From positions 62,001-126,000 of the forward strand of contig NZ_FOFF01000018.1 in NCBI RefSeq assembly GCF_900110755.1: 64,000 nt of DNA, in the 5' to 3' direction. Below, piece by piece: positions 1-8,400 of this stretch. The stretch comes from Streptomyces sp. yr375 (GTDB taxonomy: Bacteria; Actinomycetota; Actinomycetes; Streptomycetales; Streptomycetaceae). Numbering within the stretch: the stretch's first letter is position 1; each line of letters starts with the position of its first letter. The position numbers and the translations under genes were made by a program. A model generated the notes under the pieces. It was given only the letters and a program-made list of their open reading frames with translations. It made no database searches and was not told the DNA's origin.

Positions 1-227
1 CGGAGGCCGGCGTCTGTGACGTCTGCGGCGGCGAGCTGTACCAGCGTGACGACGACTCCGAGGACACCGTCCGCACCCGGCTCGAGGTCTACCACACCCA
101 GACCGAGCCGATCATCGACTACTACAAGGCGCAGGGACTGGTCGTGACCATCTCCGCGATGGGCAAGGTCGACGAGGTCACGGCGCGCGCCATGGGCGCG
201 CTGCAGCGTGACGAGGACGGCAAGTAG
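1..227 (+). CDS. adk: adenylate kinase, C-terminal part (5' end outside window)
   Basis: The open frame enters at base 3 and stops with TAG at 225-227, giving about 74 residues. It contains the second half of a Gram-positive-type zinc LID (CDVCGGELYQR), the RxxDxxDT-like continuation (DDDSEDTVRTRLEVY), and the Adk C-terminal helix region. The enzyme interconverts ATP + AMP and 2 ADP in the cytoplasm. Its position just upstream of map and infA is the standard order at the end of the actinobacterial ribosomal protein cluster (secY-adk-map). The N-terminal P-loop lies outside the window. Confidence 0.95.
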   Translation, partial: EAGVCDVCGGELYQRDDDSEDTVRTRLEVYHTQTEPIIDYYKAQGLVVTISAMGKVDEVTARAMGALQRDEDGK

Positions 228-273
228 CAGCGGTGCGGCCGGCGTGGTAGCCGCGTTCGGAATCGCGTAGAGA

Positions 274-308
274 AAGCCCCTGTCGTCCAGCGCGGACGAC
301 GGGGGCTT
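274..308 (+). terminator. hairpin terminator after adk
   Basis: A 15-bp stem (AAGCCCCTGTCGTCC pairing with 294-308, one G-U pair) closes a 5-nt loop. It lies 46 nt after the adk stop and before map. No long T run follows, as is usual in Streptomyces. It suggests that map is at least partly transcribed separately. Confidence 0.8.
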
Positions 309-420
309 CTTCGCGCCGTCCCCGTGTGCCGTACATGACACCTTCGCCGTTTCGGCGTACATCCGTGCGTGCGCGTATTCTGGAGCGCCGCATACCAGTG
401 GCCAGGAGGCGCAACTCATC

Positions 421-1257
421 ATGGTGCAGATCAAGACCCCCGAGCAGATCGCCAAGATGCGGGCGGCGGGGCTGGTCGTCGCCGCCATCCACGCGGCCAC
501 GCGCGAGGCGGCGGTGCCGGGGGCGACCACCAAGGACCTGGACGAGGTCGCGCGCAAGGTCCTGGCGGAGCACGGCGCGAAGTCGAACTTCCTGGGGTAC
601 GGCGGCTTCCCCGCCACCATCTGCACCTCCGCGAACGACGTGGTCGTCCATGGCATCCCCTCCGACGAGGTCGTCCTCAAGGACGGCGACATCATCTCCA
701 TCGACTGCGGCGCGATCGTGGACGGCTGGCACGGGGACGCGGCGTACACGGCGTTCGTCGGCTCCGGGCACGCCCCCGAGCTGATCGAGCTGTCGCGGGT
801 GACCGAGGAGTCGATGTGGGCGGGCATCGCCGCCATGAAGCTCGGCAACCGCCTGGTGGACGTCTCGCGTGCCATCGAGACGTACATCCGCCGGCAGCCC
901 AAGGCCGGTGGCGGGCGGTACGGGATCATCGAGGACTACGGCGGGCACGGCATCGGCACCGAGATGCACATGGACCCGCACCTGCTGAACTACGTGGACC
1001 GCCGGCGGGGCAAGGGCCCGAAGCTGGTCCCCGGCTTCTGCCTGGCGATCGAGCCGATGGTGTCGCTCGGCACCGCGCGCACCGAGGTGCTGGAGGACGA
1101 CTGGACGGTCATCACGACCGACGGCACCTGGTCCTCGCACTGGGAGCACTCGGTCGCGCTGACGGAGGCGGGCCCGCTGGTGCTGACGGCCCCTGACGGC
1201 GGCAAGGCGAAGCTGGCGGAGTACGGGATCGTGGCCGCGCCGGACCCGCTGGGCTGA
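421..1257 (+). CDS. map: type I methionine aminopeptidase
   Basis: 278 residues. The enzyme removes the initiator Met from nascent proteins using a two-metal centre. The metal ligands of the pita-bread fold are visible: D95 and D106 (SIDCGAIVDGWHGDAAY), a His in YGGHGIGTEMH, and a Glu in AIEPM. The substrate-binding His segment is also intact. The ATG is preceded by AGGAGG at 404-409, which fixes the start. It is the usual neighbour of adk and infA. Streptomycetes normally carry more than one MAP paralogue; this is the ribosomal-cluster copy. Confidence 0.95.
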   Translation: MVQIKTPEQIAKMRAAGLVVAAIHAATREAAVPGATTKDLDEVARKVLAEHGAKSNFLGYGGFPATICTSANDVVVHGIPSDEVVLKDGDIISIDCGAIVDGWHGDAAYTAFVGSGHAPELIELSRVTEESMWAGIAAMKLGNRLVDVSRAIETYIRRQPKAGGGRYGIIEDYGGHGIGTEMHMDPHLLNYVDRRRGKGPKLVPGFCLAIEPMVSLGTARTEVLEDDWTVITTDGTWSSHWEHSVALTEAGPLVLTAPDGGKAKLAEYGIVAAPDPLG

Positions 1258-1434
1258 GCCGCCCCCGCGCTTTGTTGCTTAAGGATCTCCGCCTTGGGGC
1301 AGACTCTCTCGATTCGTCTTTCCGGGTGCGCTGACGTAGACTGACTCGTCGGCTCTCGTGCACCCGCATGCCTGCATGCGCCCGTAAGGGAAAGCAAGTG
1401 AGTCGATCAAGGTAGTCGATTCGAAGGGCGAAGC

Positions 1435-1656
1435 GTGGCCAAGAAGCAAGGTGCCATCGAGATCGAGGGCACTGTCGTCGAGTCTCTTCCGAACGCCATG
1501 TTCAAGGTCGAGCTCCAGAACGGCCACCAGGTCCTGGCACACATCAGCGGCAAGATGCGTATGCACTACATCCGTATCCTCCCTGACGACCGGGTCGTGG
1601 TGGAGCTGTCTCCGTACGACCTGACGCGTGGCCGGATCGTCTACCGGTACAAGTAG
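1435..1656 (+). CDS. infA: translation initiation factor IF-1
   Basis: 73 residues from a GTG start (MAKKQGAIEIEG). This is a single S1/OB-fold domain, full length, matching bacterial IF-1, which binds the 30S A site during initiation. It heads the infA-rpmJ-rpsM-rpsK-rpoA-rplQ series. The 177 nt upstream contain a possible -10 TAGACT at 1337-1342, but no convincing -35. IF-1 is essential and highly conserved, so the assignment is secure. Confidence 0.96.
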   Translation: MAKKQGAIEIEGTVVESLPNAMFKVELQNGHQVLAHISGKMRMHYIRILPDDRVVVELSPYDLTRGRIVYRYK

Positions 1657-1728
1657 ATCTTGCCTCTGCCCCGTGCGCTGTCTTGTGTGCGGGGTTGCCG
1701 GCAACTGACCCGGAGAACCTCACATCCC

Positions 1729-1842
1729 ATGAAGGTCAAGCCGAGCGTCAAGAAGATCTGCGACAAGTGCAGGGTGATCCGCCGTCATGGTCGGGTCATG
1801 GTCATTTGCGAGAACCCGCGCCACAAGCAGCGCCAGGGCTGA
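1729..1842 (+). CDS. rpmJ: 50S ribosomal protein L36
   Basis: 37 residues, shorter than most ORF callers report. The start is ATG at 1729; a longer in-frame reading from 1660 adds non-conserved sequence. It has the C11-x2-C14-x12-C27-x4-H32 zinc ribbon of the zinc-containing L36 form, and a very basic composition. It sits between infA and rpsM as in most bacteria. Streptomyces often also has a zinc-free L36 paralogue elsewhere, which would make this the Zn-replete version; that part is inference. Confidence 0.95.
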   Translation: MKVKPSVKKICDKCRVIRRHGRVMVICENPRHKQRQG

Positions 1843-2082
1843 CCGCAGACGGATCACACCCTCTGCATAGACATCGCAGAGACTTCGCGCGACGCGAGCA
1901 GAATTTGTTCATACGCAGAGCCCGGGCACGTCACCATGCGTGCTCGACACCCCCGGTTCGGAGGCTGGGGACCCGGTCCGTACCAAATCTTCCATGGGAA
2001 TCCCGAGGGAATCCAGGGGAAGAGGACGGCGGCTGGGATTCGGTTCTGCGGAAGACCTCCGAGGATCAACTGGAGCCATTGA

Positions 2083-2463
2083 ATGGCACGCGTTTCCGGT
2101 GTCGACATTCCGCGCGAAAAGCGCGTGGAGGTCGCCCTCACCTACGTGTTCGGCATCGGCCGGACCCTCTCCCAGGAGACGCTGGCAGCGACCGGCGTCG
2201 ACCCGAACACCCGCGTTCGCGACCTCTCCGAGGAGCAGCTCGTCGCGATCCGCGAGTACGTGGACGCCAACATCAAGACCGAGGGTGACCTCCGTCGCGA
2301 GGTCCAGGCCGACATCCGCCGCAAGGTGGAGATCGGCTGCTACCAGGGTCTCCGTCACCGTCGTGGTCTGCCCGTCCGCGGTCAGCGCACCAGCACGAAC
2401 GCTCGTACCCGCAAGGGCCCGCGTCGCGCCATCGCCGGCAAGAAGAAGCCGGGCAAGAAGTAG
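2083..2463 (+). CDS. rpsM: 30S ribosomal protein S13
   Basis: 126 residues starting MARVSGVDIPREKRVEVALTY. S13 forms part of the 30S head and contacts the P-site tRNA and bridge B1. The helix-two-turn-helix, the GLRHRRGLPVRGQRT signature and the Lys-rich tail (KKKPGKK) are present. The 240-nt gap after rpmJ (1843-2082) is long for this operon. It may hold an rpsM leader or an internal promoter, but I see no clear hexamers in it. Confidence 0.96.
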   Translation: MARVSGVDIPREKRVEVALTYVFGIGRTLSQETLAATGVDPNTRVRDLSEEQLVAIREYVDANIKTEGDLRREVQADIRRKVEIGCYQGLRHRRGLPVRGQRTSTNARTRKGPRRAIAGKKKPGKK

Positions 2464-2532
2464 TCCGCAGCGGACAACGCTTCACCAGCGGTCTTCGCTG
2501 TAGGACCGACCACCTCCCCGTAGGAGTAATAG

Positions 2533-2937
2533 ATGCCCCCCAAGGGTCGTCAGGGCGCTGCCAAGAAGGTGCGCCGCAAGGAAAAGAAGAACGTCGCGCA
2601 TGGCCAGGCGCACATCAAGAGCACGTTCAACAACACGATCGTGTCCATCACGGACCCGGCCGGAAACGTGATCTCGTGGGCCTCCGCCGGCCACGTCGGT
2701 TTCAAGGGCTCGCGCAAGTCCACGCCGTTCGCCGCGCAGATGGCCGCCGAGTCGGCTGCCCGTCGCGCGCAGGAGCACGGCATGCGCAAGGTCGACGTCT
2801 TCGTCAAGGGCCCGGGCGCCGGTCGTGAGACCGCCATCCGTTCCCTCCAGGCGACGGGCCTCGAGGTCGGCTCCATCCAGGACGTCACCCCGACCCCGCA
2901 CAACGGCTGCCGCCCGCCCAAGCGCCGCCGCGTCTGA
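2533..2937 (+). CDS. rpsK: 30S ribosomal protein S11
   Basis: 134 residues, starting MPPKGRQGAAKKVRRKEKK and ending with the canonical PTPHNGCRPPKRRRV. S11 lines the platform around the mRNA exit. The start has an upstream AGGAG (2522-2526). In many bacteria rpsD (S4) lies between rpsK and rpoA. Here it is absent, which agrees with my memory that Streptomyces keeps rpsD elsewhere. Confidence 0.96.
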   Translation: MPPKGRQGAAKKVRRKEKKNVAHGQAHIKSTFNNTIVSITDPAGNVISWASAGHVGFKGSRKSTPFAAQMAAESAARRAQEHGMRKVDVFVKGPGAGRETAIRSLQATGLEVGSIQDVTPTPHNGCRPPKRRRV

Positions 2938-3018
2938 TTTGGCGCGGCGGCAGTCCCCGCTGTGCGGGGGTATTCCGCGCCGCCGCGTCTGACGTACGGC
3001 TGCTTGGTCTGAGGTTTT

Positions 3019-3056
3019 CGGGCGGTACGGCTCCCTCGTAAGGGTCGTATCGCCCG
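3019..3056 (+). promoter_or_regulatory. extended hairpin between rpsK and rpoA
   Basis: An 11-bp stem (CGGGCGGTACG with 3046-3056, one G-U pair) encloses a 16-nt loop that can itself pair (CCT with AGG). It lies 60 nt before the rpoA start, exactly where rpsD sits in other operons. It could be an attenuator, a processing site or a partial terminator. Its role is not known from sequence. Confidence 0.5.
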
Positions 3057-3116
3057 TACCCTTGTAGGAGCAGAAGGGCGTCAAATAGCGGGCGCCCCTG
3101 ACTGAAGGATCGCAAC

Positions 3117-4139
3117 ATGCTGATTGCTCAGCGTCCCTCGTTGACCGAAGAGGTCGTCGACGAGTTCCGCTCCCGGTTCGTGATCGAGCCGCTGGAGCCG
3201 GGCTTCGGCTACACCCTCGGCAACTCCCTCCGCCGTACCCTCCTGTCCTCGATCCCCGGCGCGGCTGTCACCAGCATCCGGATCGACGGCGTGCTGCACG
3301 AGTTCACCACCGTGCCGGGCGTCAAGGAGGACGTCACCGACCTCATCCTGAACATCAAGCAGCTCGTCGTCTCCTCGGAGCACGACGAGCCGGTCGTGAT
3401 GTACCTGCGCAAGCAGGGTCCGGGTCTGGTCACCGCCGCCGACATCGCGCCCCCGGCCGGTGTCGAGGTGCACAACCCCGACCTCGTCCTCGCCACGCTC
3501 AACGGCAAGGGCAAGCTGGAGATGGAGCTGACCGTCGAGCGCGGTCGCGGTTACGTCTCCGCCGTGCAGAACAAGCAGGTGGGCCAGGAGATCGGGCGTA
3601 TTCCGGTCGACTCGATCTACTCGCCGGTTCTCAAGGTCACGTACAAGGTCGAGGCCACGCGTGTCGAGCAGCGCACCGACTTCGACAAGCTGATCGTCGA
3701 CGTCGAGACCAAGCAGGCCATGCGGCCGCGTGACGCCATGGCGTCCGCCGGTAAGACGCTGGTCGAGCTGTTCGGTCTCGCCCGCGAGCTGAACATCGAC
3801 GCCGAGGGCATCGACATGGGTCCGTCCCCGACGGACGCCGCCCTCGCCGCTGATCTCGCCCTGCCGATCGAGGAGCTCGAGCTCACCGTTCGGTCGTACA
3901 ACTGCCTCAAGCGTGAGGGCATCCACTCCGTGGGTGAGCTCGTGGCTCGTTCCGAGGCCGACCTGCTCGACATCCGCAACTTCGGTGCGAAGTCGATCGA
4001 CGAGGTCAAGGCGAAGCTGGCCGGCATGGGCCTGGCCCTGAAGGACAGCCCGCCCGGATTCGACCCCACCGCCGCCGCCGACGCGTTTGGCGCCGACGAC
4101 GACGCGGACGCCGGTTTCGTGGAGACCGAGCAGTACTAA
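3117..4139 (+). CDS. rpoA: RNA polymerase alpha subunit
   Basis: 340 residues. The N-terminal dimerisation and assembly domain (about 1-225) includes FGYTLGNSLRRTLLSSIPG. A linker is followed by the C-terminal domain (about 245-320) with the two helix-hairpin-helix motifs (LTVRSYNCLKREGIHSVGEL; DIRNFGAKSIDEVKAKL) that bind UP elements and activators. The tail is acidic (FGADDDADAGFVETEQY), as in streptomycete alpha. It is single copy and lies between rpsK and rplQ. Confidence 0.97.
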   Translation: MLIAQRPSLTEEVVDEFRSRFVIEPLEPGFGYTLGNSLRRTLLSSIPGAAVTSIRIDGVLHEFTTVPGVKEDVTDLILNIKQLVVSSEHDEPVVMYLRKQGPGLVTAADIAPPAGVEVHNPDLVLATLNGKGKLEMELTVERGRGYVSAVQNKQVGQEIGRIPVDSIYSPVLKVTYKVEATRVEQRTDFDKLIVDVETKQAMRPRDAMASAGKTLVELFGLARELNIDAEGIDMGPSPTDAALAADLALPIEELELTVRSYNCLKREGIHSVGELVARSEADLLDIRNFGAKSIDEVKAKLAGMGLALKDSPPGFDPTAAADAFGADDDADAGFVETEQY

Positions 4140-4172
4140 GAGCTCGGGCTCGATGGTCCGTACTCGGGTGCG

Positions 4173-4211
4173 GGTGCGCTGTGGCTGGTCGCGCAGTTCC
4201 CCGCGCCCCTT
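4173..4211 (+). repeat. dispersed Streptomyces intergenic repeat
   Basis: The phrase GTGGCTGGTCGCGCAGTTCC followed by CCGCGCCCCT is a GC-rich intergenic element that I recall seeing many times in streptomycete genomes. A relative occurs at 9808-9870 in this window, sharing GTGGCTGG and the CCCCGCGCCCCT end. It sits between rpoA and rplQ and may form RNA structure; its function is unknown. Confidence 0.6.
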
Positions 4212-4318
4212 CCGGGACGCCTCTTCGAGGCCGCCCCGGATCTCCGACAGGCGATCGCCTGCTCGGACACTGACCTCGGTACCTGATACGGCCGGGGCAG
4301 ACACACAGGAGAAGAACC

Positions 4319-4813
4319 ATGCCGAAGCCCACCAAGGGTGCCCGTCTGGGCGGCAGTGCCGCGCACGAGAAGCTGCTCCTCGCGAACCTCGCGAAGGCGC
4401 TCTTCGAGCACGGCCGTATCACCACCACCGAGGCGAAGGCGCGCAAGCTGCGTCCGTACGCCGAGCGTCTGGTCACCAAGGGCAAGAAGGGCGACCTTCA
4501 CAACCGCCGTCAGGTGCTCCAGGTCATCACGGACAAGAGCATCGTGCACACGCTCTTCACCGAGATCGGCCCGCGCTACGAGAACCGCCCCGGTGGCTAC
4601 ACCCGCATCACCAAGATCGGTAACCGTCGTGGCGACAACGCGCCCATGGCCGTCATCGAGCTGGTCGAGGCGCTGACCGTCGCGCAGGCTGCGACGGGTG
4701 AGGCCGAGGCCGCCACCAAGCGTGCCGCGAAGGACGCCGAGGCCGCCGCTCCGGTCGAGGTCGTCGAGGACGCCACGCCGGAGGCCGCTGCCGAGGAGTC
4801 CAAGGACGCCTGA
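4319..4813 (+). CDS. rplQ: 50S ribosomal protein L17
   Basis: 164 residues. The first ~118 are the conserved L17 fold (MPKPTKGARLGGSAAHEKLL; YTRITKIGNRRGDNAPMAVIELV), located near the exit tunnel. The remaining ~45 residues are an Ala/Glu-rich acidic extension typical of actinobacterial L17. It is the last gene of the alpha operon, followed immediately by a strong terminator. Confidence 0.96.
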   Translation: MPKPTKGARLGGSAAHEKLLLANLAKALFEHGRITTTEAKARKLRPYAERLVTKGKKGDLHNRRQVLQVITDKSIVHTLFTEIGPRYENRPGGYTRITKIGNRRGDNAPMAVIELVEALTVAQAATGEAEAATKRAAKDAEAAAPVEVVEDATPEAAAEESKDA

Positions 4814-4831
4814 GGCTCTGCCTGACGTCGG

Positions 4832-4873
4832 AAGCGGGTCTGCCCTTCGGGGCGGGCCCGCTTTCGCGTTTTT
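4832..4873 (+). terminator. strong terminator after rplQ
   Basis: Positions 4832-4863 form a stem of up to 14 pairs with a UUCG tetraloop (AAGCGGGTCTGCCC-TTCG-GGGCGGGCCCGCTT, with two G-U pairs and one C-C mismatch). TCGCGTTTTT follows. It ends the ribosomal protein operon before truA. Confidence 0.88.
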
Positions 4874-4905
4874 GGAAGCGGACCCGGTCCTGAGAGGATC
4901 TCCAC

Positions 4906-5763
4906 GTGAGTGATGAAGCACAGCCCGGACACGTACGGATACGTCTCGACCTCTCCTACGACGGGACCGGGTTCTCCGGGTGGGCCAAGCAGGCCGGGGG
5001 CCGGCGGACCGTGCAGGGGGAGATCGAGGACGCCCTGCGGACCGTGACGCGGTCGACGCGGACGTACGAGCTGACGGTGGCCGGGCGTACCGACGCCGGG
5101 GTGCACGCGCGCGGCCAGGTCGCTCATGTCGATCTGCCGGTGGACGTCTGGCGCGAGCACCACGAGAAGCTGCTCAAGCGGCTCGCCGGGCGGCTGTCCA
5201 GGGATGTGCGGGTGTGGGCGCTGCGGGAGGCGCCCAGCGGCTTCAACGCGCGGTTCTCCGCCGTCTGGCGGCGGTACGCGTACCGGGTCACCGACAACCC
5301 CGGGGGCGTCGATCCGCTGCTGCGGGGCCATGTCCTGTGGCACGACTGGCCGCTCGACGTCGACGCCATGAACGAGGCCGCCCGGCTGCTGCTCGGCGAG
5401 CACGACTTCGCCGCCTACTGCAAGCGGCGGGAGGGCGCGACCACCATCCGCACCCTCCAGGAACTGAGCCTGGTGCGCGACGACGCCGGGATCATCACCG
5501 CGACCGTCCGGGCCGACGCGTTCTGCCACAACATGGTGCGCTCGCTGATCGGGGCGCTGCTGTTCGTGGGGGACGGGCACCGGGGGCCCGAGTGGCCCGG
5601 GAAGGTGCTGGGCGCGGGCGTACGGGACTCGGCCGTGCATGTCGTGCGGCCGCACGGGCTGACGCTGGAGGAGGTCGGGTACCCGGCCGACGAGCTGCTC
5701 GCCGCGCGGAGCCGGGAGGCGCGGAACAAGCGGACGCTGCCCGGTGCGGCCGGGTGCTGCTGA
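4906..5763 (+). CDS. truA: tRNA pseudouridine(38-40) synthase
   Basis: 285 residues from a GTG start. It isomerises U38-U40 in tRNA anticodon arms. The catalytic aspartate is D63 in the signature AGRTDAGVHARGQ. The NGARFSA-like segment (FNARFSAVWRRYAYRV) and the FCHNMVRSLIGALLFVG C-terminal motif are also present. It commonly follows rplQ. The gap contains the rplQ terminator, so truA probably has its own weak promoter. Confidence 0.95.
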   Translation: MSDEAQPGHVRIRLDLSYDGTGFSGWAKQAGGRRTVQGEIEDALRTVTRSTRTYELTVAGRTDAGVHARGQVAHVDLPVDVWREHHEKLLKRLAGRLSRDVRVWALREAPSGFNARFSAVWRRYAYRVTDNPGGVDPLLRGHVLWHDWPLDVDAMNEAARLLLGEHDFAAYCKRREGATTIRTLQELSLVRDDAGIITATVRADAFCHNMVRSLIGALLFVGDGHRGPEWPGKVLGAGVRDSAVHVVRPHGLTLEEVGYPADELLAARSREARNKRTLPGAAGCC

Positions 5764-5790
5764 CGACCTCTTACGGCACGTTCTCGCAGG

Positions 5791-6666
5791 TCAGTTGTTG
5801 GCTGCCGCTGACGCCTGGGCCTCGCCGCGCTGGCGGATGCGCTGGAAGGCGAACTCGGCGAGGTCGTCGCCGGTGGTGAAGGCGGCGGTGTCCTTCGTCG
5901 TCACGTTCTTGCCGTTGGTGAAGCCGGTGATCGTGAAGTAGGCGTACCGGCCGTAGGAGTTGGTCGTCGAGCGGCAGATCGCGCCCTCGCAGAAGGCCTT
6001 GACGTCGCCGCCGGTGAGGGCCTTGACGATGCTGCGGTCGTCGGCCTGGCTCTTGGTCTTCAGGGCCTGCGCCTCGGTGTCGAAGACGGCCACGCCGACC
6101 GTCACCGCGAGGTTGTCCTTGGTGTACGTGATGCGCATCATGCGGGTGCAGCCGTTGGCGGTGAGGACCTTGGCCAGGGTGCCGGCGGCGCCCGAGGTGC
6201 AGGTGGTGCTGTCCGCCTTGGGGCCCTTCTTGTACACGGCCGCGTCCTTGGTGAGCTGCGTGCCGGGGAAGAGCAGGTCGGGGCCGTTGGGGGCGGTGTC
6301 CTTGGCCTTGCTGGCGACGAACTCCTTCGGGTCCAGCGGGGGCGGGGCGCTGGTCGGCGCGAAGGACGGGTCGGTGGACGCGCTCGGCAGGTCGGCGGTC
6401 GCGGGCAGCGAGCCGGTCGGCTTGTTCGCCTCGGCGCTGCCGTTCGCCGACACCACGCCCATGGCCACGGCGGTGCCGACGGCGAGGGTGGCGAGCACGC
6501 CGCCGCCTATGAGGAACACCCGGCGGCGCTTGTTGCGCGTCTCGGACGCCTCGGCGAGCGCGGCCCAGTCCGGGGTCCGGCCGTCATCGCCGGAGGCCCA
6601 CGGCTGCTGGGAGTTCGGTTTCCACGGATCCCACTGGGACTGAGGTCCCCCCTGCCCATAGCTCAT
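5791..6666 (-). CDS. membrane-anchored hypothetical protein with extracytoplasmic domain
   Basis: 291 residues when started at the ATG at 6666 (MSYGQGGPQSQWDPWKP). A longer in-frame reading upstream is low-complexity and was rejected. A Gln/Pro/Trp-rich cytoplasmic N-terminus is followed by a basic stretch (NKRRRVFLIGGG) and one transmembrane helix (about 47-68). Then come a Pro/Ser linker and a ~190-residue outside domain containing two Cys pairs (TTCTSG, NGCTRM; FCEGAICRS), which suggest disulphides. Streptomycetes have many such single-pass proteins. It converges on truA with a 27-nt gap. I do not recognise a function. Confidence 0.8.
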   Translation of the reverse strand: MSYGQGGPQSQWDPWKPNSQQPWASGDDGRTPDWAALAEASETRNKRRRVFLIGGGVLATLAVGTAVAMGVVSANGSAEANKPTGSLPATADLPSASTDPSFAPTSAPPPLDPKEFVASKAKDTAPNGPDLLFPGTQLTKDAAVYKKGPKADSTTCTSGAAGTLAKVLTANGCTRMMRITYTKDNLAVTVGVAVFDTEAQALKTKSQADDRSIVKALTGGDVKAFCEGAICRSTTNSYGRYAYFTITGFTNGKNVTTKDTAAFTTGDDLAEFAFQRIRQRGEAQASAAANN

Positions 6667-6898
6667 GGGCCGCATCTTAGACGGGGAGCGGGGGGTGCCG
6701 TTCCGGGACGACGGGCATCGCGGGCCCCGGTCTTCCCGGCGGGGGTGCGGGCAAACGCGACATCTCCGGGTGGTTCGGTACGGCGTTGCCGCGGGCCGCC
6801 GTACCGTGCGTCGTGGCGCGTGTGGCGCGGGCCACTCGGGACGGGGGGTGCCCAGGGGGTGCCTGTGGCGGTGGTCGGGGGCGGTGGACGGGGCCGTT

Positions 6899-6928
6899 TT
6901 GACCCGGCCGCCCGGACGCGGGTATCCT
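6899..6928 (+). promoter_or_regulatory. promoter of the rplM-rpsI operon
   Basis: TTGACC (6899-6904), an 18-nt spacer and TATCCT (6923-6928) make a good match to the housekeeping (HrdB) consensus. Transcription would start near 6935, leaving a leader of about 170 nt before rplM. Confidence 0.7.
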
Positions 6929-7106
6929 GCATCTTCGTTGTGTATTGGCGCGCTCTTCTCACGGGACGGGCCCTTACACCGGTCCACCGGGCCGATGACC
7001 AGCGACCAGCACGCGGTATGCGTCGCCGCAGTGCGGTCTGGGCTGTCGTGATCGTCTTCGGTGACCTTGTCAGGACCATTCACTGAAGAAGCGAAGGCTA
7101 CGAACC

Positions 7107-7550
7107 GTGCGTACGTACAGCCCCAAGCCCGGCGATGTGACGCGCCAGTGGCACGTCATCGACGCTCAGGACATCGTCCTGGGCCGTCTCGCCACCACTG
7201 CCGCGTCCCTCCTCCGGGGCAAGCACAAGCCGATCTACGCGCCCCACGTCGACACCGGTGACTTCGTCATCATCATCAACGCCGACAAGGTGCACCTCTC
7301 CGGCAACAAGCGGACCCAGAAGATGGCCTACCGCCACTCCGGGTACCCGGGCGGTCTGCGCTCCGTGCGCTACGACGACCTGCTGGCGAACAACCCGGAG
7401 AAGGCCGTCGAGAAGGCCGTCAAGGGCATGCTCCCCAAGAACACGCTCGGCCGTCAGATGCTCTCGAAGCTGAAGGTCTACAAGGGTGACGTGCACCCGC
7501 ACGCGGCGCAGCAGCCTGTGCCGTTCGAGATCACCCAGGTCGCGCAGTAA
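7107..7550 (+). CDS. rplM: 50S ribosomal protein L13
   Basis: 147 residues from GTG (MRTYSPKPGDVTRQWHVIDA), matching full-length L13. LGRLATTAASLLRGKHKP and KTLGRQML-like motifs are intact. L13 is an early 50S assembly protein. It is transcribed with rpsI, 44 nt downstream, from the promoter at 6899-6928 through a long leader. Confidence 0.96.
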   Translation: MRTYSPKPGDVTRQWHVIDAQDIVLGRLATTAASLLRGKHKPIYAPHVDTGDFVIIINADKVHLSGNKRTQKMAYRHSGYPGGLRSVRYDDLLANNPEKAVEKAVKGMLPKNTLGRQMLSKLKVYKGDVHPHAAQQPVPFEITQVAQ

Positions 7551-7594
7551 TTCCGGCCACACCACCCCAAGCTGAAGAGAATCTGAGGAGAACC

Positions 7595-8116
7595 GTGGCC
7601 GAGACCACTGCCGAGCAGCCGCTCGAAGAGACCGAGCTCGTCGACATCGACAGCTACACCACCGAGTCCGAGGTCCCCGTCGAGGGTGAGTACACCTCGG
7701 AGTCGCTGGCCTCCCGCTTCGGCGAGCCCCAGCCGGCCGCCGGCCTGGGTCGCCGCAAGAACGCCATCGCTCGCGTCCGGATCGTCCCGGGCACCGGCAA
7801 GTGGAAGATCAACGGTCGCACCCTCGAGGACTACTTCCCGAACAAGGTGCACCAGCAGGAAGTCAACGAGCCGTTCAAGGTCCTCGAGCTCGAGGGTCGC
7901 TACGACGTCGTCGCCCGCATCTCCGGCGGCGGTGTCTCCGGTCAGGCCGGCGCGCTCCGTCTCGGTGTCGCCCGTGCGCTGAACGAGGCCGACGTCGACA
8001 ACAACCGCGGCGCGCTCAAGAAGGCCGGCTTCCTCACGCGTGACGACCGTGCGGTCGAGCGCAAGAAGGCCGGTCTCAAGAAGGCCCGCAAGGCCCCGCA
8101 GTACAGCAAGCGTTAA
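7595..8116 (+). CDS. rpsI: 30S ribosomal protein S9
   Basis: 173 residues from GTG. The N-terminal ~45 residues form an acidic extension (EETELVDIDSYTTESEVPVEGEY) typical of actinobacterial S9. The core (GRRKNAIARVRIVPGTG) follows, then the basic tail ending QYSKR, whose Arg reaches the P-site tRNA. It is second in the rplM operon and is followed by a terminator. Confidence 0.96.
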   Translation: MAETTAEQPLEETELVDIDSYTTESEVPVEGEYTSESLASRFGEPQPAAGLGRRKNAIARVRIVPGTGKWKINGRTLEDYFPNKVHQQEVNEPFKVLELEGRYDVVARISGGGVSGQAGALRLGVARALNEADVDNNRGALKKAGFLTRDDRAVERKKAGLKKARKAPQYSKR

Positions 8117-8186
8117 GCTTCGCTGCCTGCTCGTACGTCATCCGGGTCGGACCGGACCGGTTTCGGTCCGCCCGTCGTACGTACTC

Positions 8187-8232
8187 CGAACGCCCCGGCG
8201 GCACGCCATAGTGTCGTCGGGGCGTTCGTTTT
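8187..8232 (+). terminator. terminator after rpsI
   Basis: A perfect 11-bp stem (CGAACGCCCCG with CGGGGCGTTCG, 8187-8197 and 8218-8228) is followed by TTTT. It ends the rplM-rpsI transcript. Confidence 0.85.
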
Positions 8233-8400
8233 CTCGCAGCCGTGGGCGTATAACGGCACAAGGTGCTCAAAGGCTTGTGTGATCGGATGTTCAGGGCATC
8301 CAATGCCTGAATGCGGAGCCGCCGTGGGCCGACCGACCTCGGTCGATCGTCCGACGCACCCGTCACGGCTTTTGAAACTGACGCTTCCTCAGGAGGACAA

